Assembly: GCA_965261645.1 (NCBI GenBank)
Contig: CBDHDJ010000004.1
Coordinates: 1,116,001 to 1,180,000, forward strand
Length of the DNA: 64,000 nt
Direction of reading: 5' to 3'
From: CBDHDJ01 sp965261645
Lineage (GTDB): Bacteria; Pseudomonadota; Alphaproteobacteria; SHVV01
Positions 1 through 8,230 of this stretch are shown one piece after another. The position numbers were made by a program, and so were the translations under genes. The notes under the pieces were generated by a model. The model worked only from the letters and a program-made list of their open reading frames with translations. It had not been told where the DNA came from and made no database searches. Every line of letters begins with the position of its first letter. The first letter of the stretch is position 1.

Positions 1-2
1 AG

Positions 3-1118
3 ATCCTCGAGAACAACGGCGCTGTCGTGCTCGCCAAATCGAACACGCCGGAATTCGGCGCCGGCGCCAACACGTTCAACGAGGTCTTCGGCGCGACCTT
101 GAACCCGTGGGATACGCGCACGACCTGTGGCGGCTCGTCCGGCGGCGCAGCCGCGGCGCTCGCGGCGGGCCAGGTGTGGCTCGCGCACGGCAGCGATCTC
201 GGCGGCAGCCTACGCATCCCGGCGAGCTTCTGTTCGGTCCTCGGCTTGCGTCCGTGGTCGGGCCGGGTCGCCCGCGGGCCTACGCCGCTGCCGTTCACGT
301 TCATGTCGGTGCACGGCCCAATCGCGCGTAACGCCGGCGATCTTGCCCTCTTTCTCGATGCCGAGAGCGGCGAGCACCCCGGCGATCCCGTATCGCTGCC
401 GCGGCCCGAGGTCCCGTTCGTCACGGCGGTCGACGAGCCGGTCGCACCGAGGCGTGTGGCCTACAGCCCCGATCTTGGCATCGCGCCGGTCGATCCCGAT
501 GTGCGCGCGGTGTGCGATAAGGCGGCGCATGCGTTCGAAGGCCTCGGCGCGGCCGTGGACGAGGCCTGTCCCGATTTCCACGACGTCGAGGATATCTTCC
601 AGGTCATCCGCAGCACTTACTTCGCCACCACGCGGGCGCCGCTTCTGGAGCAGCACCGGGACAAGTTCAAGCCCGACCTCGCCGCCAACATCGAGATGGG
701 CCTCAATCAATCGAGCGCCGATATCGCTGCCGCCGAGCGCGCACACGCGGCGCTCTACCACCGCACGGTCGCCTTTTTCGAGGACTATGATCTCCTGCTC
801 TGCCCCACCGTCCTCACACCGCCATTTCCTGTCGAGACCCGCTACTTGACCGAAATGGGCGGCGTCCAGTTTCGCAACTACGCGAGCTGGCTGATCCTGA
901 CCTACGCCATCACGCTCACCCACTGCCCGGCGCTCTCGATTCCGGTTGGCTTTACGCCCGCAGGTCTGCCCGTCGGCCTGCAGGTCGTCGGCCCGCCGCG
1001 CGGCGATGCCGCGGTGATCTCGGCGGCCGCGCTCTTCGCCGCCGCGCACGGCACCGAGGATCTGGTGCCGATCGACCCGCGCCCGCAGGCTGTCCCGGTG
1101 GCGGTGGGCACCGCTTAG
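3..1118 (+). CDS. Amidase-signature family amidohydrolase, 5' partial
   Basis: C-terminal ~370 residues of an amidase-signature enzyme; the frame is open to the window edge, so the true start lies upstream and the in-frame GTG at 27 is internal. All three catalytic elements are visible: the Lys in VVLAKSNTPEF, the cis-Ser in GGSSGGAAAA, and the nucleophilic Ser in GSDLGGSLRIPA. The C-terminal part (CPALSIPVGFTPAGLPVGLQVVG) is typical of the family. It should hydrolyse a carboxamide in the cytoplasm; substrate cannot be told from sequence. GatA is unlikely because no gatB or gatC is adjacent and the following gene is unrelated. Confidence 0.93.
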   Translation: MLENNGAVVLAKSNTPEFGAGANTFNEVFGATLNPWDTRTTCGGSSGGAAAALAAGQVWLAHGSDLGGSLRIPASFCSVLGLRPWSGRVARGPTPLPFTFMSVHGPIARNAGDLALFLDAESGEHPGDPVSLPRPEVPFVTAVDEPVAPRRVAYSPDLGIAPVDPDVRAVCDKAAHAFEGLGAAVDEACPDFHDVEDIFQVIRSTYFATTRAPLLEQHRDKFKPDLAANIEMGLNQSSADIAAAERAHAALYHRTVAFFEDYDLLLCPTVLTPPFPVETRYLTEMGGVQFRNYASWLILTYAITLTHCPALSIPVGFTPAGLPVGLQVVGPPRGDAAVISAAALFAAAHGTEDLVPIDPRPQAVPVAVGTA

Positions 1119-1125
1119 CCCTGGA

Positions 1126-1863
1126 TTGCGCGTGCTGGCTGCCTTCGCCAAAGCGATCGGGCAGCTGCCGACGCGCGAATTCCGCGCCATCGTGTGGCGC
1201 TCCGTGGTCCTCAGCGTCGTTGTCTTCGTGCTGCTTGGCGCGCTGTTGTGGTGGGCCCTATCGAGTATCGTTTTCTTCGGCGGCTGGGGCGGCTGGTTTA
1301 GCTGGCTTGCCGATGGCGCCAATTGGGCCGCCGGTTGGGCCGTCGGCCTGGCAGGCTGGGCGTCGTTCAGCTGGCTGAGTTGGCTCCTGTTCCCGGCCGT
1401 CGTCAGCATGTTCGTGGGCTTTTTCCTCGAAGACGTGGCGAGCGCCGTGGAAACCCGCCACTACCCCCGAGATGCGGCCGGAACCAACCTCCCGCTGGCT
1501 CGCGCCCTGTGGGTCGCGGCCAAGTTCACGGTCTTGTTGGTAGTGCTTAACCTGTTGATTCTACCCCTTTATGTGGTTCTCTTTTTCATTCCCATCGTGA
1601 ATCCTTTTGTTTTCTATGGCATGAACGGCTATCTTTTGAGCCGCGAATATTTCGATTTGGTCGCCCTGCGCCACCACGACGAAGAAGTGGTTTACCTGTT
1701 GCGGCGACGATACCGGTGGCGGATTTTCGCGGCGGGCGTGGTGATCGCGTTCTTGCTCACCGTGCCCGTGGTGAACCTTGTGGCGTCGATCGTGGGCGTG
1801 GCGGCGATGGTGCACATTTACAAATCTGTATCGCCCGCCGCGGCCAAATACACGGCGACGTGA
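1126..1863 (+). CDS. EI24-domain (CysZ-like) integral membrane protein
   Basis: A 245-residue inner-membrane protein with several long hydrophobic segments (roughly residues 25-55, 65-105, 130-165 and 195-225). It carries the conserved NGYLLSREYFDLVALRH stretch typical of EI24/CysZ-like proteins of alphaproteobacteria. CysZ itself is a sulfate permease, but this branch has no established function and no cys genes are nearby. The predicted start is a TTG at 1126; a GTG two codons later is also possible. It follows the amidase by 7 bp, so co-transcription is likely. Membrane topology is inferred from hydrophobicity only. Confidence 0.8.
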   Translation: MRVLAAFAKAIGQLPTREFRAIVWRSVVLSVVVFVLLGALLWWALSSIVFFGGWGGWFSWLADGANWAAGWAVGLAGWASFSWLSWLLFPAVVSMFVGFFLEDVASAVETRHYPRDAAGTNLPLARALWVAAKFTVLLVVLNLLILPLYVVLFFIPIVNPFVFYGMNGYLLSREYFDLVALRHHDEEVVYLLRRRYRWRIFAAGVVIAFLLTVPVVNLVASIVGVAAMVHIYKSVSPAAAKYTAT

Positions 1864-1893
1864 CCGCAAGGAGGATTTGTCCGAGGAATTGCC

Positions 1894-2403
1894 ATGTCTG
1901 AGACAGAGTCATCCCCGACCCCGTTCCGTCCTGAAATCGCCCGGCGCAACGTCACCATCCCGACACCGCTGGCGCCGATCAGGCCGGGTGATCCGTCAAG
2001 TTCGAAGACGCTCACCGTCGGCCGCGACATCTCGCTCACCGGCGAGATTGCGATGTGCGATAAACTGTTCGTCGAAGGCCGCGTCGAGGCGGGCCTGAGC
2101 GACGCCAGCAGTATCGAGATCGCCTGTGGCGGCATGTTCAAGGGCACTGCCGAAGTCAGCGAGGCGCACATCAGCGGCCTCTTTGAAGGCAAGCTCACCG
2201 CGCGCAACCGCCTGATCATCCACGCCACCGGCAAGGTGACCGGCGAGGTGCGTTACGGCGAGCTCGAGATCGAGCGCGGCGGCGAGATCAGCGGCGATGT
2301 CCAGCGCGTGTCTCACAGCCTGGCCTCCGCCCCAAGACCCAACCGGGACCTGCCGCGGACAGCGCCCGATGGCGGCGAGGGGCGGTCGGAAGACTCTTCG
2401 TGA
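1894..2403 (+). CDS. Bactofilin family cytoskeletal protein
   Basis: A 169-residue protein whose middle (about residues 38-140) is the bactofilin (DUF583) beta-helix: runs of short hydrophobic/Gly repeats such as LTVGRDISLTGEI, CDKLFVEGRVEAGL and NRLIIHATGKVTGEV. The N- and C-terminal tails are Pro/Ser-rich and disordered, as usual for the family. Bactofilins self-assemble into non-polar filaments at the membrane and position wall enzymes or polarity factors. It follows the EI24 gene by 30 bp with AAGGAGG about 20 bp upstream of the ATG. Which cell-shape process it serves cannot be told here. Confidence 0.9.
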   Translation: MSETESSPTPFRPEIARRNVTIPTPLAPIRPGDPSSSKTLTVGRDISLTGEIAMCDKLFVEGRVEAGLSDASSIEIACGGMFKGTAEVSEAHISGLFEGKLTARNRLIIHATGKVTGEVRYGELEIERGGEISGDVQRVSHSLASAPRPNRDLPRTAPDGGEGRSEDSS

Positions 2404-2442
2404 TGGGGGGATGACGGCCCGGTGGCGGCGTCCGGGCGTCCC

Positions 2443-2928
2443 ATGACGCGATGGCGCGCCATCGCGCTTCCCATCACGGTTGTGGCTTTGGCGTCTTGCG
2501 CGGCGCCGCAAGACGCGGGTGAGACCTTGCCCACGGCGCCTCATGACACGGGTGAGACCTCGCCCACGGCGCCGACAGCCGGAGCGCGCGATGCCCCGCC
2601 CGCCGTCCCCGCCTTCTTGCCCTCGCTCCCCGATCTCAAGCCCTACATTCGCCTTGACGCCGATCCGGCGGCCCTCGTCGGCAAGGCCCAAAGCGAAGTC
2701 GCGGTGTTGCTCGGCGCGCCGAGCCTGTTGCGCAGCGACCCGCCGGCCGAGATCTGGCAGTATGCCGGCCCGGCCTGCGTGCTCCACGCCTTCTTCTATG
2801 CCGAAGGCGATGGCGGGGCCCATCGCGTTGCCCACTACGAGATCGCGGCCCGGGACGGCGCCGGCATCTCGCGGGCCGCGTGCTTCGCGGGCTTCATCGG
2901 CCTCCCCGTACCGGCCGAGCAGGGCTAA
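2443..2928 (+). CDS. Small predicted lipoprotein, BamE/SmpA-like fold possible
   Basis: A ~161-residue protein starting at ATG 2443. The upstream in-frame GTG at 2422 would put extra residues before the signal peptide, so I prefer the ATG. The signal peptide ends in the lipobox LASC with Cys19, followed by a Pro/Thr-rich linker. The globular part (GKAQSEVAVLLGAPSLL then EIWQYAGPACVLHAFFY) looks like the short alpha/beta pattern of SmpA/BamE-like proteins, but the match is weak. No partner gene of the BAM complex is adjacent. Function unknown. Confidence 0.7.
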   Translation: MTRWRAIALPITVVALASCAAPQDAGETLPTAPHDTGETSPTAPTAGARDAPPAVPAFLPSLPDLKPYIRLDADPAALVGKAQSEVAVLLGAPSLLRSDPPAEIWQYAGPACVLHAFFYAEGDGGAHRVAHYEIAARDGAGISRAACFAGFIGLPVPAEQG

Positions 2929-2948
2929 GCGTGGCGCGTGAACGCGCG

Positions 2949-3590
2949 TTACTGCGACACCGTTGTCTTTCCCTTGAAGCGGCACAAATCCGCGACCGGG
3001 CAGGTCGGGCAATCGGGTTTGCGCGCCTTGCATGTATAACGACCGTGCAGGATGAGCCAGTGGTGGGCGTGTTGCTTCCACCGATCGGGCACCGCCTTCA
3101 GCAGTTTCTGCTCTACCGCCAGGGGCGTTTTTGCCGGCGCGAGCCCGGTCCGGTTCGCCACCCGGAAGACATGGGTATCGACGGCGATCGTCGGCTCGCC
3201 GAACGCGGTATTCAGGACCACGTTGGCGGTTTTGCGGCCGACGCCGGGCAGGGCCTCGAGCGCCGCGCGCTGGCGCGGCACCTCGCCGCCATGCTGGTCG
3301 ATGAGGATCTGGCTCAACCGAACGATGTTCTTGGCCTTGGCGTTGAACAGGCCGATCGACTTGACATGGCCGCGCACCCGCTTCTCGCCGAGCGCGACCA
3401 TCTTGGCCGGGGTATCGGCGGCGGCAAACAGCGCCGGGGTCGCCTTGTTCACGCCCTCATCGGTCGCTTGCGCCGACAGCACCACCGCGACCAACAGGGT
3501 ATAGGGCGACGCGTATTCGAGCTCGCTGCTGGGCGCGGGATTGGCTTTGGCGAGGCGGCGGAAAAACTCGTCGGTCTCGGCTTTCTTCAT
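2949..3590 (-). CDS. nth: Endonuclease III (DNA glycosylase/AP lyase)
   Basis: A 213-residue base-excision-repair enzyme that removes oxidised pyrimidines and cleaves the abasic site. The helix-hairpin-helix LPGVGRKTANV contains the catalytic Lys120, and Asp138 lies in AVDTHVFRV; both have the same numbers as in the E. coli enzyme. The C-terminal 4Fe-4S ligands are Cys187, Cys194, Cys197 and Cys203, with the standard C-X6-C-X2-C-X5-C spacing. It converges on the lipoprotein gene and is divergent from the DUF2244 gene. Full length and intact. Confidence 0.97.
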   Translation of the reverse strand: MKKAETDEFFRRLAKANPAPSSELEYASPYTLLVAVVLSAQATDEGVNKATPALFAAADTPAKMVALGEKRVRGHVKSIGLFNAKAKNIVRLSQILIDQHGGEVPRQRAALEALPGVGRKTANVVLNTAFGEPTIAVDTHVFRVANRTGLAPAKTPLAVEQKLLKAVPDRWKQHAHHWLILHGRYTCKARKPDCPTCPVADLCRFKGKTTVSQ

Positions 3591-3704
3591 GCCGAAAAGC
3601 TAGCGGCCCGGCCCGGCGCGGCAAAGGGAAAAGGGCCACGCCGTCCGGCGCGCAGGCCCATGCACTGGGCGGCGTGATTGCCGCGGGGCTATGGCCCTCC
3701 TATC

Positions 3705-4104
3705 ATGATCGCCATGAGTGGGTTTCCTGCGGGCAATCCGGCCGTTCCATCTCCGCTGTTGTTTGATGCGGTGTTGCGGCCGCACCGCTCGCTGTCGGCT
3801 GCCGGTTTCTGGCTCTTGATGGCGGCGATCGCCGCGGTGAGCTTCACCGCCGGCATCGCCTTCTTTCTTGCCGGCGCGTGGCCCGTGGTCGGCTTTTCGG
3901 CCTCGACGTGGTGCTGATCTACATCGCCTTTCGGCAGAGCTACCGGAGCGGGCTCATGCACGAGACGATCCAGCTGAGCGCCACGGAACTCACCATCCGC
4001 CGCGTGAGCCCCTATGGTCGCATCAACACCTGGATCTTCCAGCCCTATTGGCTGCGCATGAGGATCGATGATCCGCCCGAGCACTCAAGCCCTCTCACGC
4101 TTAG
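3705..4104 (+). pseudogene. DUF2244 membrane protein, 5' part: frameshifted and interrupted by IS copy 1
   Basis: Residues 1-65 read MIAMSGFPAG...FDAVLRPHRSLS and the two-TM hairpin up to GAWPVVGF; the frame is then lost at about 3899. The next frame continues the family sequence (GLDVVLIYIAFRQSY...INTWIFQPYWLRMRI). Adding one T to the run in ggcttttcgg would restore GFFGLDVV, so a 1-base deletion (or a sequencing error in a short homopolymer) is the cause. The second frame then runs straight into the insertion sequence at 4105. The 3' end of the same gene is at 5549-5668. DUF2244 proteins are small membrane proteins of unknown role, often next to nth in alphaproteobacteria, as here. Confidence 0.88.
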
Positions 4105-5548
4105 CAGCCCGTTGATTAAGTGGCTTTTTCCGGCTCTCACTCCCAGATGAGGAATGCGGCGGCGAAAGCCGTCTGGCCGCTTTGCGAGCCCCCCCGTGCC
4201 ACCAGCATGGCCCCGGTGGGCGTGAGCAGAACGAAAATACCGCCATATCCGCCCGCCACGGCCTCCCGCGGGGTGCCGGCGCCGATGAGCTGGCGCATCA
4301 GTAACGATAGATTGTGGCCGGCGACGTGGAGCAGGTATCGCTTGTGCACATTCTCTCGCCCGCGCAGCCAGGTTCGTCGCATGCCGCCACGATCGAGGTT
4401 GTGGGCAAAGCAGCGCTCGACGATCTCGGCGCGCAGCTTGAAGGCCTCGCGGGCGACCCCGGACTTGAGCCGCGCACGGTTATTGGTGACCGCGCGCCGC
4501 GCCGCCTCATCACCGTGCCAGCGCGAAAAGCCGGTCTGCTTGGGCGCCGCGATCCGGGTCTTCCAGGGACTGTCGTTCAGAGCCCTCAAGACCGCCCGTG
4601 AGTGATAACCTTTGTCGGCGACGCATTCGGCCGGGTCCTCCGATGTCGGTGCCGCATCCACCGCCTCGAGGTTTGCCTCGGCCTTCGCCAGGGTCTTGGA
4701 AAGCGTCGTGGTGTCGCCCTCATCGGCCGGGTGCAGCTCGGCCGCCACCACCGCGCCGGTGTCCAGATCCACCGCGTGCTCGGGCTTGTAGGCCAGATGC
4801 GTCGTGCCGTCCTTCATCTTGGTGATCTTGGCCTCGGGGTCGCTCTTCGAAACCCAATCCGTGTTGGAAAGCTTCTTGCCCTTGCGCTTCCGGTCCAGAC
4901 GCGCCAGGTCCTCGGCCGTGGGTGTCTCGACCCCGCTTTCCCGGGCCAGGCGCTCCAGCATCTCCCGGTAGCCTTCGCCGTTGTCGCGCCGCACGATGTT
5001 CCGCAGCGCCGCGTTGGCCTCCATGGTCGAGGCATCGACGCCGATGCGCTCGCCCTTGATCAGCCCCGCCTCGGCGATCAGCACCAGAACCCAGTCGAAG
5101 ACCGCCGCGTGGACTTCATGGGGCAGGCGCGTGCGGCTCCGTGACAGCCAGGAATGGTCCGGTACCCGATCACGGCTCCCCAGTCGCAGGAACGCCCGCA
5201 GCGAAAGCGAGTCCGAGCAGCGCCACTCCAGACCGCGCTCGCTGTCGATGCCCTCGAAGTAGCCCACCAGGTGCATCCGGAAATAGCGCCCGGGCGGCAC
5301 CGAGGGCGCGCCCATCCGGACCGCGTAATAAGGCCGGCAGCTCGCCTCGGCAAAGGCGTCGAAGCCGCCCTCGATCAGCACCGACTGCAAGCGGTCATAA
5401 AACACATGACCCGGAGAGCGCGGCATCTCCGACCAGCTCACCATCAGGTCCCCCTGACCATCCTTCTGCCGTCCCATCGCCATCGGTAAATCCCCCTGCA
5501 AATCAGGGAACCAGAGAATCAGTCGGCGCCGACTTAATCAACGGGCTG
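4105..5548 (-). mobile_element. Insertion sequence copy 1 (1444 bp, IS5/IS1182-like), inserted in DUF2244 gene
   Basis: Ends are perfect 17 bp inverted repeats, CAGCCCGTTGATTAAGT at the left and its complement at the right. Flanks are TTAG (4101-4104) and TTAG (5549-5552), a clean 4 bp target duplication. Removing the element and one TTAG rejoins the DUF2244 frame exactly (LTLSSHGRQVTIGAF). Compared with the other copies it has a few private substitutions, e.g. ctcgaag instead of ctcaaag near 5252 and agtcgg instead of agacgg at 5521. The one transposase gene is on the minus strand. Confidence 0.96.
4137..5483 (-). CDS. IS5/IS1182-like DDE transposase (copy 1)
   Basis: A 448-residue transposase counted from the ATG at 5483, which has AGGGGG 8 bp upstream; the TTG six codons earlier overlaps that ribosome-binding site and is unlikely. 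The N-terminal third matches the DUF772 domain of IS5/IS1182-type transposases (PGRYFRMHLVGYFEGI, VPDHSWLSRSRTRL). The RNase H-like catalytic triad is Asp150 (IGVDASTMEAN), Asp290 (VADKGYHS) and Glu356 (EIVERCFAHNLDRGG). The DPEAKITKMKDG motif lies between the first two. The product matches the copy 2 product residue for residue, so this copy is likely active. Confidence 0.95.
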   Translation of the reverse strand: MAMGRQKDGQGDLMVSWSEMPRSPGHVFYDRLQSVLIEGGFDAFAEASCRPYYAVRMGAPSVPPGRYFRMHLVGYFEGIDSERGLEWRCSDSLSLRAFLRLGSRDRVPDHSWLSRSRTRLPHEVHAAVFDWVLVLIAEAGLIKGERIGVDASTMEANAALRNIVRRDNGEGYREMLERLARESGVETPTAEDLARLDRKRKGKKLSNTDWVSKSDPEAKITKMKDGTTHLAYKPEHAVDLDTGAVVAAELHPADEGDTTTLSKTLAKAEANLEAVDAAPTSEDPAECVADKGYHSRAVLRALNDSPWKTRIAAPKQTGFSRWHGDEAARRAVTNNRARLKSGVAREAFKLRAEIVERCFAHNLDRGGMRRTWLRGRENVHKRYLLHVAGHNLSLLMRQLIGAGTPREAVAGGYGGIFVLLTPTGAMLVARGGSQSGQTAFAAAFLIWE

Positions 5549-5668
5549 TTAGCTCACACGGACGTCAGGTCACGATCGGGGCCTTTCTCACGGCGGATGA
5601 GCGCGTGGAGGTGGCCCGCGCGCTCAAATCGGCTTTGGCGAACTTGCAGGCGGTGCCGCAGGCCTGAT
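5549..5668 (+). pseudogene. DUF2244 membrane protein, 3' fragment downstream of IS copy 1
   Basis: Directly after the IS, the frame reads SHGRQVTIGAFL, then TADERVEVARAL and KSALANLQAVPQA and stops at the TGA 5666-5668. This is the C-terminal end expected for DUF2244 proteins (SHGR..IG.FL...ER). It has no start codon or ribosome-binding site of its own. Joined to 3705-4104 after correcting one base it would give a protein of about 170 residues. Confidence 0.88.
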
Positions 5669-5744
5669 CGCCTCGCGGGCCCGGGTCGTCCAAGCGCAAG
5701 AACCGGGTGGCGCGGGCCCCGCCCGGTCGCTTAAATGGTGGGCT

Positions 5745-6683
5745 ATGGACAGACACCCACCGACGATCGAGACGATGGCACGACAGTCGCCCGAAAATCC
5801 CGCCAGCCGCGACTACCACCGGATCGAGCAAGCGCTCCGTTTTATCGAGGACAACTACCAGGCGCAGCCCGATCTCGAGAGCGTCGCGCGCGAGCTTGGG
5901 CTCAGCCCGCACCATTTCCAGCGTCTGTTTCGCCGCTGGGCCGGCATCAGCCCCAAGCGCTTTCTGCAGGCGCTCACCGTCGAGCACGCCAAACGCGCGC
6001 TCGCGGGCTCGCAGAGCGTGCTCGATGCCAGTTACGACGCCGGGCTGTCGGGCCCGGGCCCGCTGCACGATCTGTTCGTCGCCTGCGAGGCGATGACGCC
6101 GGGCGAGTACAAACGGCTCGGCGCGGGGCTCGCCATCCGGTTCGGCTTTCACGAAAGCCCCTTCGGTGAAGCGCTCGTGATGCACACCGAACGCGGCGTT
6201 TGCGGGCTGGCCTTCGTCGTCGATGACGAGGCCGCGGCGCTGGCCGACATGACAAGGCGCTGGCCTGCGGCGCGCTTCATCGCGGACCCCGCGACCACCC
6301 GAGCGATCGCAGCGCGGATCTTCGCGCTTCCGGACGCAGGCGGTGCGAAGGCGGCCGGTCCCATTCCGCTCCTCCTCAAGGGCACCAACTTCCAGATCCA
6401 GGTGTGGCAGGCGCTCCTGCGCATCCCGTCCGGCCATGTCGTGTCTTACGACCAGATCGCGCGCGCCATCGGCCGGCCCGGAGCGGCGCGCGCCGTCGGC
6501 GGCGCCGTGGCGGCGAACCCGGTGTCCTACCTCGTGCCCTGTCACCGCGTGATTCAGCAGAGCGGGGCGATCGGCGGCTACTACTGGGGCCCGGCGCGCA
6601 AGCGGGCCATGCTGGGGTGGGAGGCCGCGCGGTTCGCGCGCCCCGAAGGCGCGCCGACCGACGAGCGCGCCACTGCCATCTAA
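5745..6683 (+). CDS. AraC-type HTH / O6-methylguanine-DNA methyltransferase fusion (Ada-like, no N-terminal Ada domain)
   Basis: A 312-residue two-domain protein. Residues ~20-115 form an AraC-type DNA-binding domain (YHRIEQALRFIEDNY then LGLSPHHFQRLFRRWAGISP). Residues ~210-295 form the methyltransferase domain, with the alkyl-accepting Cys in NPVSYLVPCHRVIQ and the downstream GAIGGYYWGPARKRAML. The Zn-binding N-terminal domain of E. coli Ada is missing, so sensing of phosphotriesters is not expected. It repairs O6-alkylguanine by suicide transfer and probably binds DNA through the AraC domain. The gene lies between two oppositely oriented IS copies; its stop codon TAA is part of the CTAA flank of IS copy 2. 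That stop predates the insertion, because those bases are target DNA. Confidence 0.92.
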   Translation: MDRHPPTIETMARQSPENPASRDYHRIEQALRFIEDNYQAQPDLESVARELGLSPHHFQRLFRRWAGISPKRFLQALTVEHAKRALAGSQSVLDASYDAGLSGPGPLHDLFVACEAMTPGEYKRLGAGLAIRFGFHESPFGEALVMHTERGVCGLAFVVDDEAAALADMTRRWPAARFIADPATTRAIAARIFALPDAGGAKAAGPIPLLLKGTNFQIQVWQALLRIPSGHVVSYDQIARAIGRPGAARAVGGAVAANPVSYLVPCHRVIQQSGAIGGYYWGPARKRAMLGWEAARFARPEGAPTDERATAI

Positions 6684-8127
6684 CAGCCCGTTGATTAAGT
6701 CGGCGCCGTCTGATTCTCTGGTTCCCTGATTTGCAGGGGGATTTGCCGATGGCGATGGGACGGCAGAAGGATGGTCAGGGGGACCTGATGGTGAGCTGGT
6801 CGGAGATGCCGCGCTCTCCGGGTCATGTGTTTTATGACCGCTTGCAGTCGGTGCTGATCGAGGGCGGCTTCGACGCCTTTGCCGAGGCGAGCTGCCGGCC
6901 TTATTACGCGGTCCGGATGGGCGCGCCCTCGGTGCCGCCCGGGCGCTATTTCCGGATGCACCTGGTGGGCTACTTTGAGGGCATCGACAGCGAGCGCGGT
7001 CTGGAGTGGCGCTGCTCGGACTCGCTTTCGCTGCGGGCGTTCCTGCGACTGGGGAGCCGTGATCGGGTACCGGACCATTCCTGGCTGTCACGGAGCCGCA
7101 CGCGCCTGCCCCATGAAGTCCACGCGGCGGTCTTCGACTGGGTTCTGGTGCTGATCGCCGAGGCGGGGCTGATCAAGGGCGAGCGCATCGGCGTCGATGC
7201 CTCGACCATGGAGGCCAACGCGGCGCTGCGGAACATCGTGCGGCGCGACAACGGCGAAGGCTACCGGGAGATGCTGGAGCGCCTGGCCCGGGAAAGCGGG
7301 GTCGAGACACCCACGGCCGAGGACCTGGCGCGTCTGGACCGGAAGCGCAAGGGCAAGAAGCTTTCCAACACGGATTGGGTTTCGAAGAGCGACCCCGAGG
7401 CCAAGATCACCAAGATGAAGGACGGCACGACGCATCTGGCCTACAAGCCCGAGCACGCGGTGGATCTGGACACCGGCGCGGTGGTGGCGGCCGAGCTGCA
7501 CCCGGCCGATGAGGGCGACACCACGACGCTTTCCAAGACCCTGGCGAAGGCCGAGGCAAACCTCGAGGCGGTGGATGCGGCACCGACATCGGAGGACCCG
7601 GCCGAATGCGTCGCCGACAAAGGTTATCACTCACGGGCGGTCTTGAGGGCTCTGAACGACAGTCCCTGGAAGACCCGGATCGCGGCGCCCAAGCAGACCG
7701 GCTTTTCGCGCTGGCACGGTGATGAGGCGGCGCGGCGCGCGGTCACCAATAACCGTGCGCGGCTCAAGTCCGGGGTCGCCCGCGAGGCCTTCAAGCTGCG
7801 CGCCGAGATCGTCGAGCGCTGCTTTGCCCACAACCTCGATCGTGGCGGCATGCGACGAACCTGGCTGCGCGGGCGAGAGAATGTGCACAAGCGATACCTG
7901 CTCCACGTCGCCGGCCACAATCTATCGTTACTGATGCGCCAGCTCATCGGCGCCGGCACCCCGCGGGAGGCCGTGGCGGGCGGATATGGCGGTATTTTCG
8001 TTCTGCTCACGCCCACCGGGGCCATGCTGGTGGCACGGGGGGGCTCGCAAAGCGGCCAGACGGCTTTCGCCGCCGCATTCCTCATCTGGGAGTGAGAGCC
8101 GGAAAAAGCCACTTAATCAACGGGCTG
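6684..8127 (+). mobile_element. Insertion sequence copy 2 (1444 bp), the only copy on the plus strand
   Basis: Same element as copy 1 in the opposite orientation, with the same 17 bp perfect terminal repeats. Flanks are CTAA (6680-6683) and CTGA (8128-8131), which differ at one base, so the target duplication is imperfect. The left flank CACTGCCATCTAA is also found, in the same position relative to the transposase start, next to IS copy 4. The element sits between the stop codon of the Ada-like gene and the EamA gene at 8231. Confidence 0.95.
6749..8095 (+). CDS. IS5/IS1182-like DDE transposase (copy 2)
   Basis: Full-length, uninterrupted 448-residue transposase with the triad Asp150, Asp290 and Glu356. 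The start is the ATG at 6749, with AGGGGG at 6735-6740. Its translation matches copy 1 throughout, and it therefore serves as the reference for the differences listed for copies 3-5. Confidence 0.95.
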   Translation: MAMGRQKDGQGDLMVSWSEMPRSPGHVFYDRLQSVLIEGGFDAFAEASCRPYYAVRMGAPSVPPGRYFRMHLVGYFEGIDSERGLEWRCSDSLSLRAFLRLGSRDRVPDHSWLSRSRTRLPHEVHAAVFDWVLVLIAEAGLIKGERIGVDASTMEANAALRNIVRRDNGEGYREMLERLARESGVETPTAEDLARLDRKRKGKKLSNTDWVSKSDPEAKITKMKDGTTHLAYKPEHAVDLDTGAVVAAELHPADEGDTTTLSKTLAKAEANLEAVDAAPTSEDPAECVADKGYHSRAVLRALNDSPWKTRIAAPKQTGFSRWHGDEAARRAVTNNRARLKSGVAREAFKLRAEIVERCFAHNLDRGGMRRTWLRGRENVHKRYLLHVAGHNLSLLMRQLIGAGTPREAVAGGYGGIFVLLTPTGAMLVARGGSQSGQTAFAAAFLIWE

Positions 8128-8230
8128 CTGAGGCGCCGGAGCCAGATTCCGCTCCCCAATACCCGCGATTCCCGCCATCATGGCCGCCTTGGGGCGAAGT
8201 GGTCTTCGCCCCTTGTTTCGAGGCATACCC

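Noticed and set aside
4190..4200. Programmed frameshift at the G7 run of the transposase
   Set aside because: The transposase is complete in one frame in four copies, and the shifted frame adds no known domain; copy 4 is better explained by a one-base insertion.
5565..7091. A 508-codon minus-strand frame across the Ada-like gene and the end of IS copy 2
   Set aside because: It is antisense to two well-supported genes and joins unrelated DNA, so it is a shadow.
4105..8127. Composite transposon formed by IS copies 1 and 2 around the Ada-like gene
   Set aside because: Copy 1 has its own perfect TTAG duplication and splits a DUF2244 gene whose 3' end lies between the two copies. The intervening DNA is therefore resident chromosome, not cargo.
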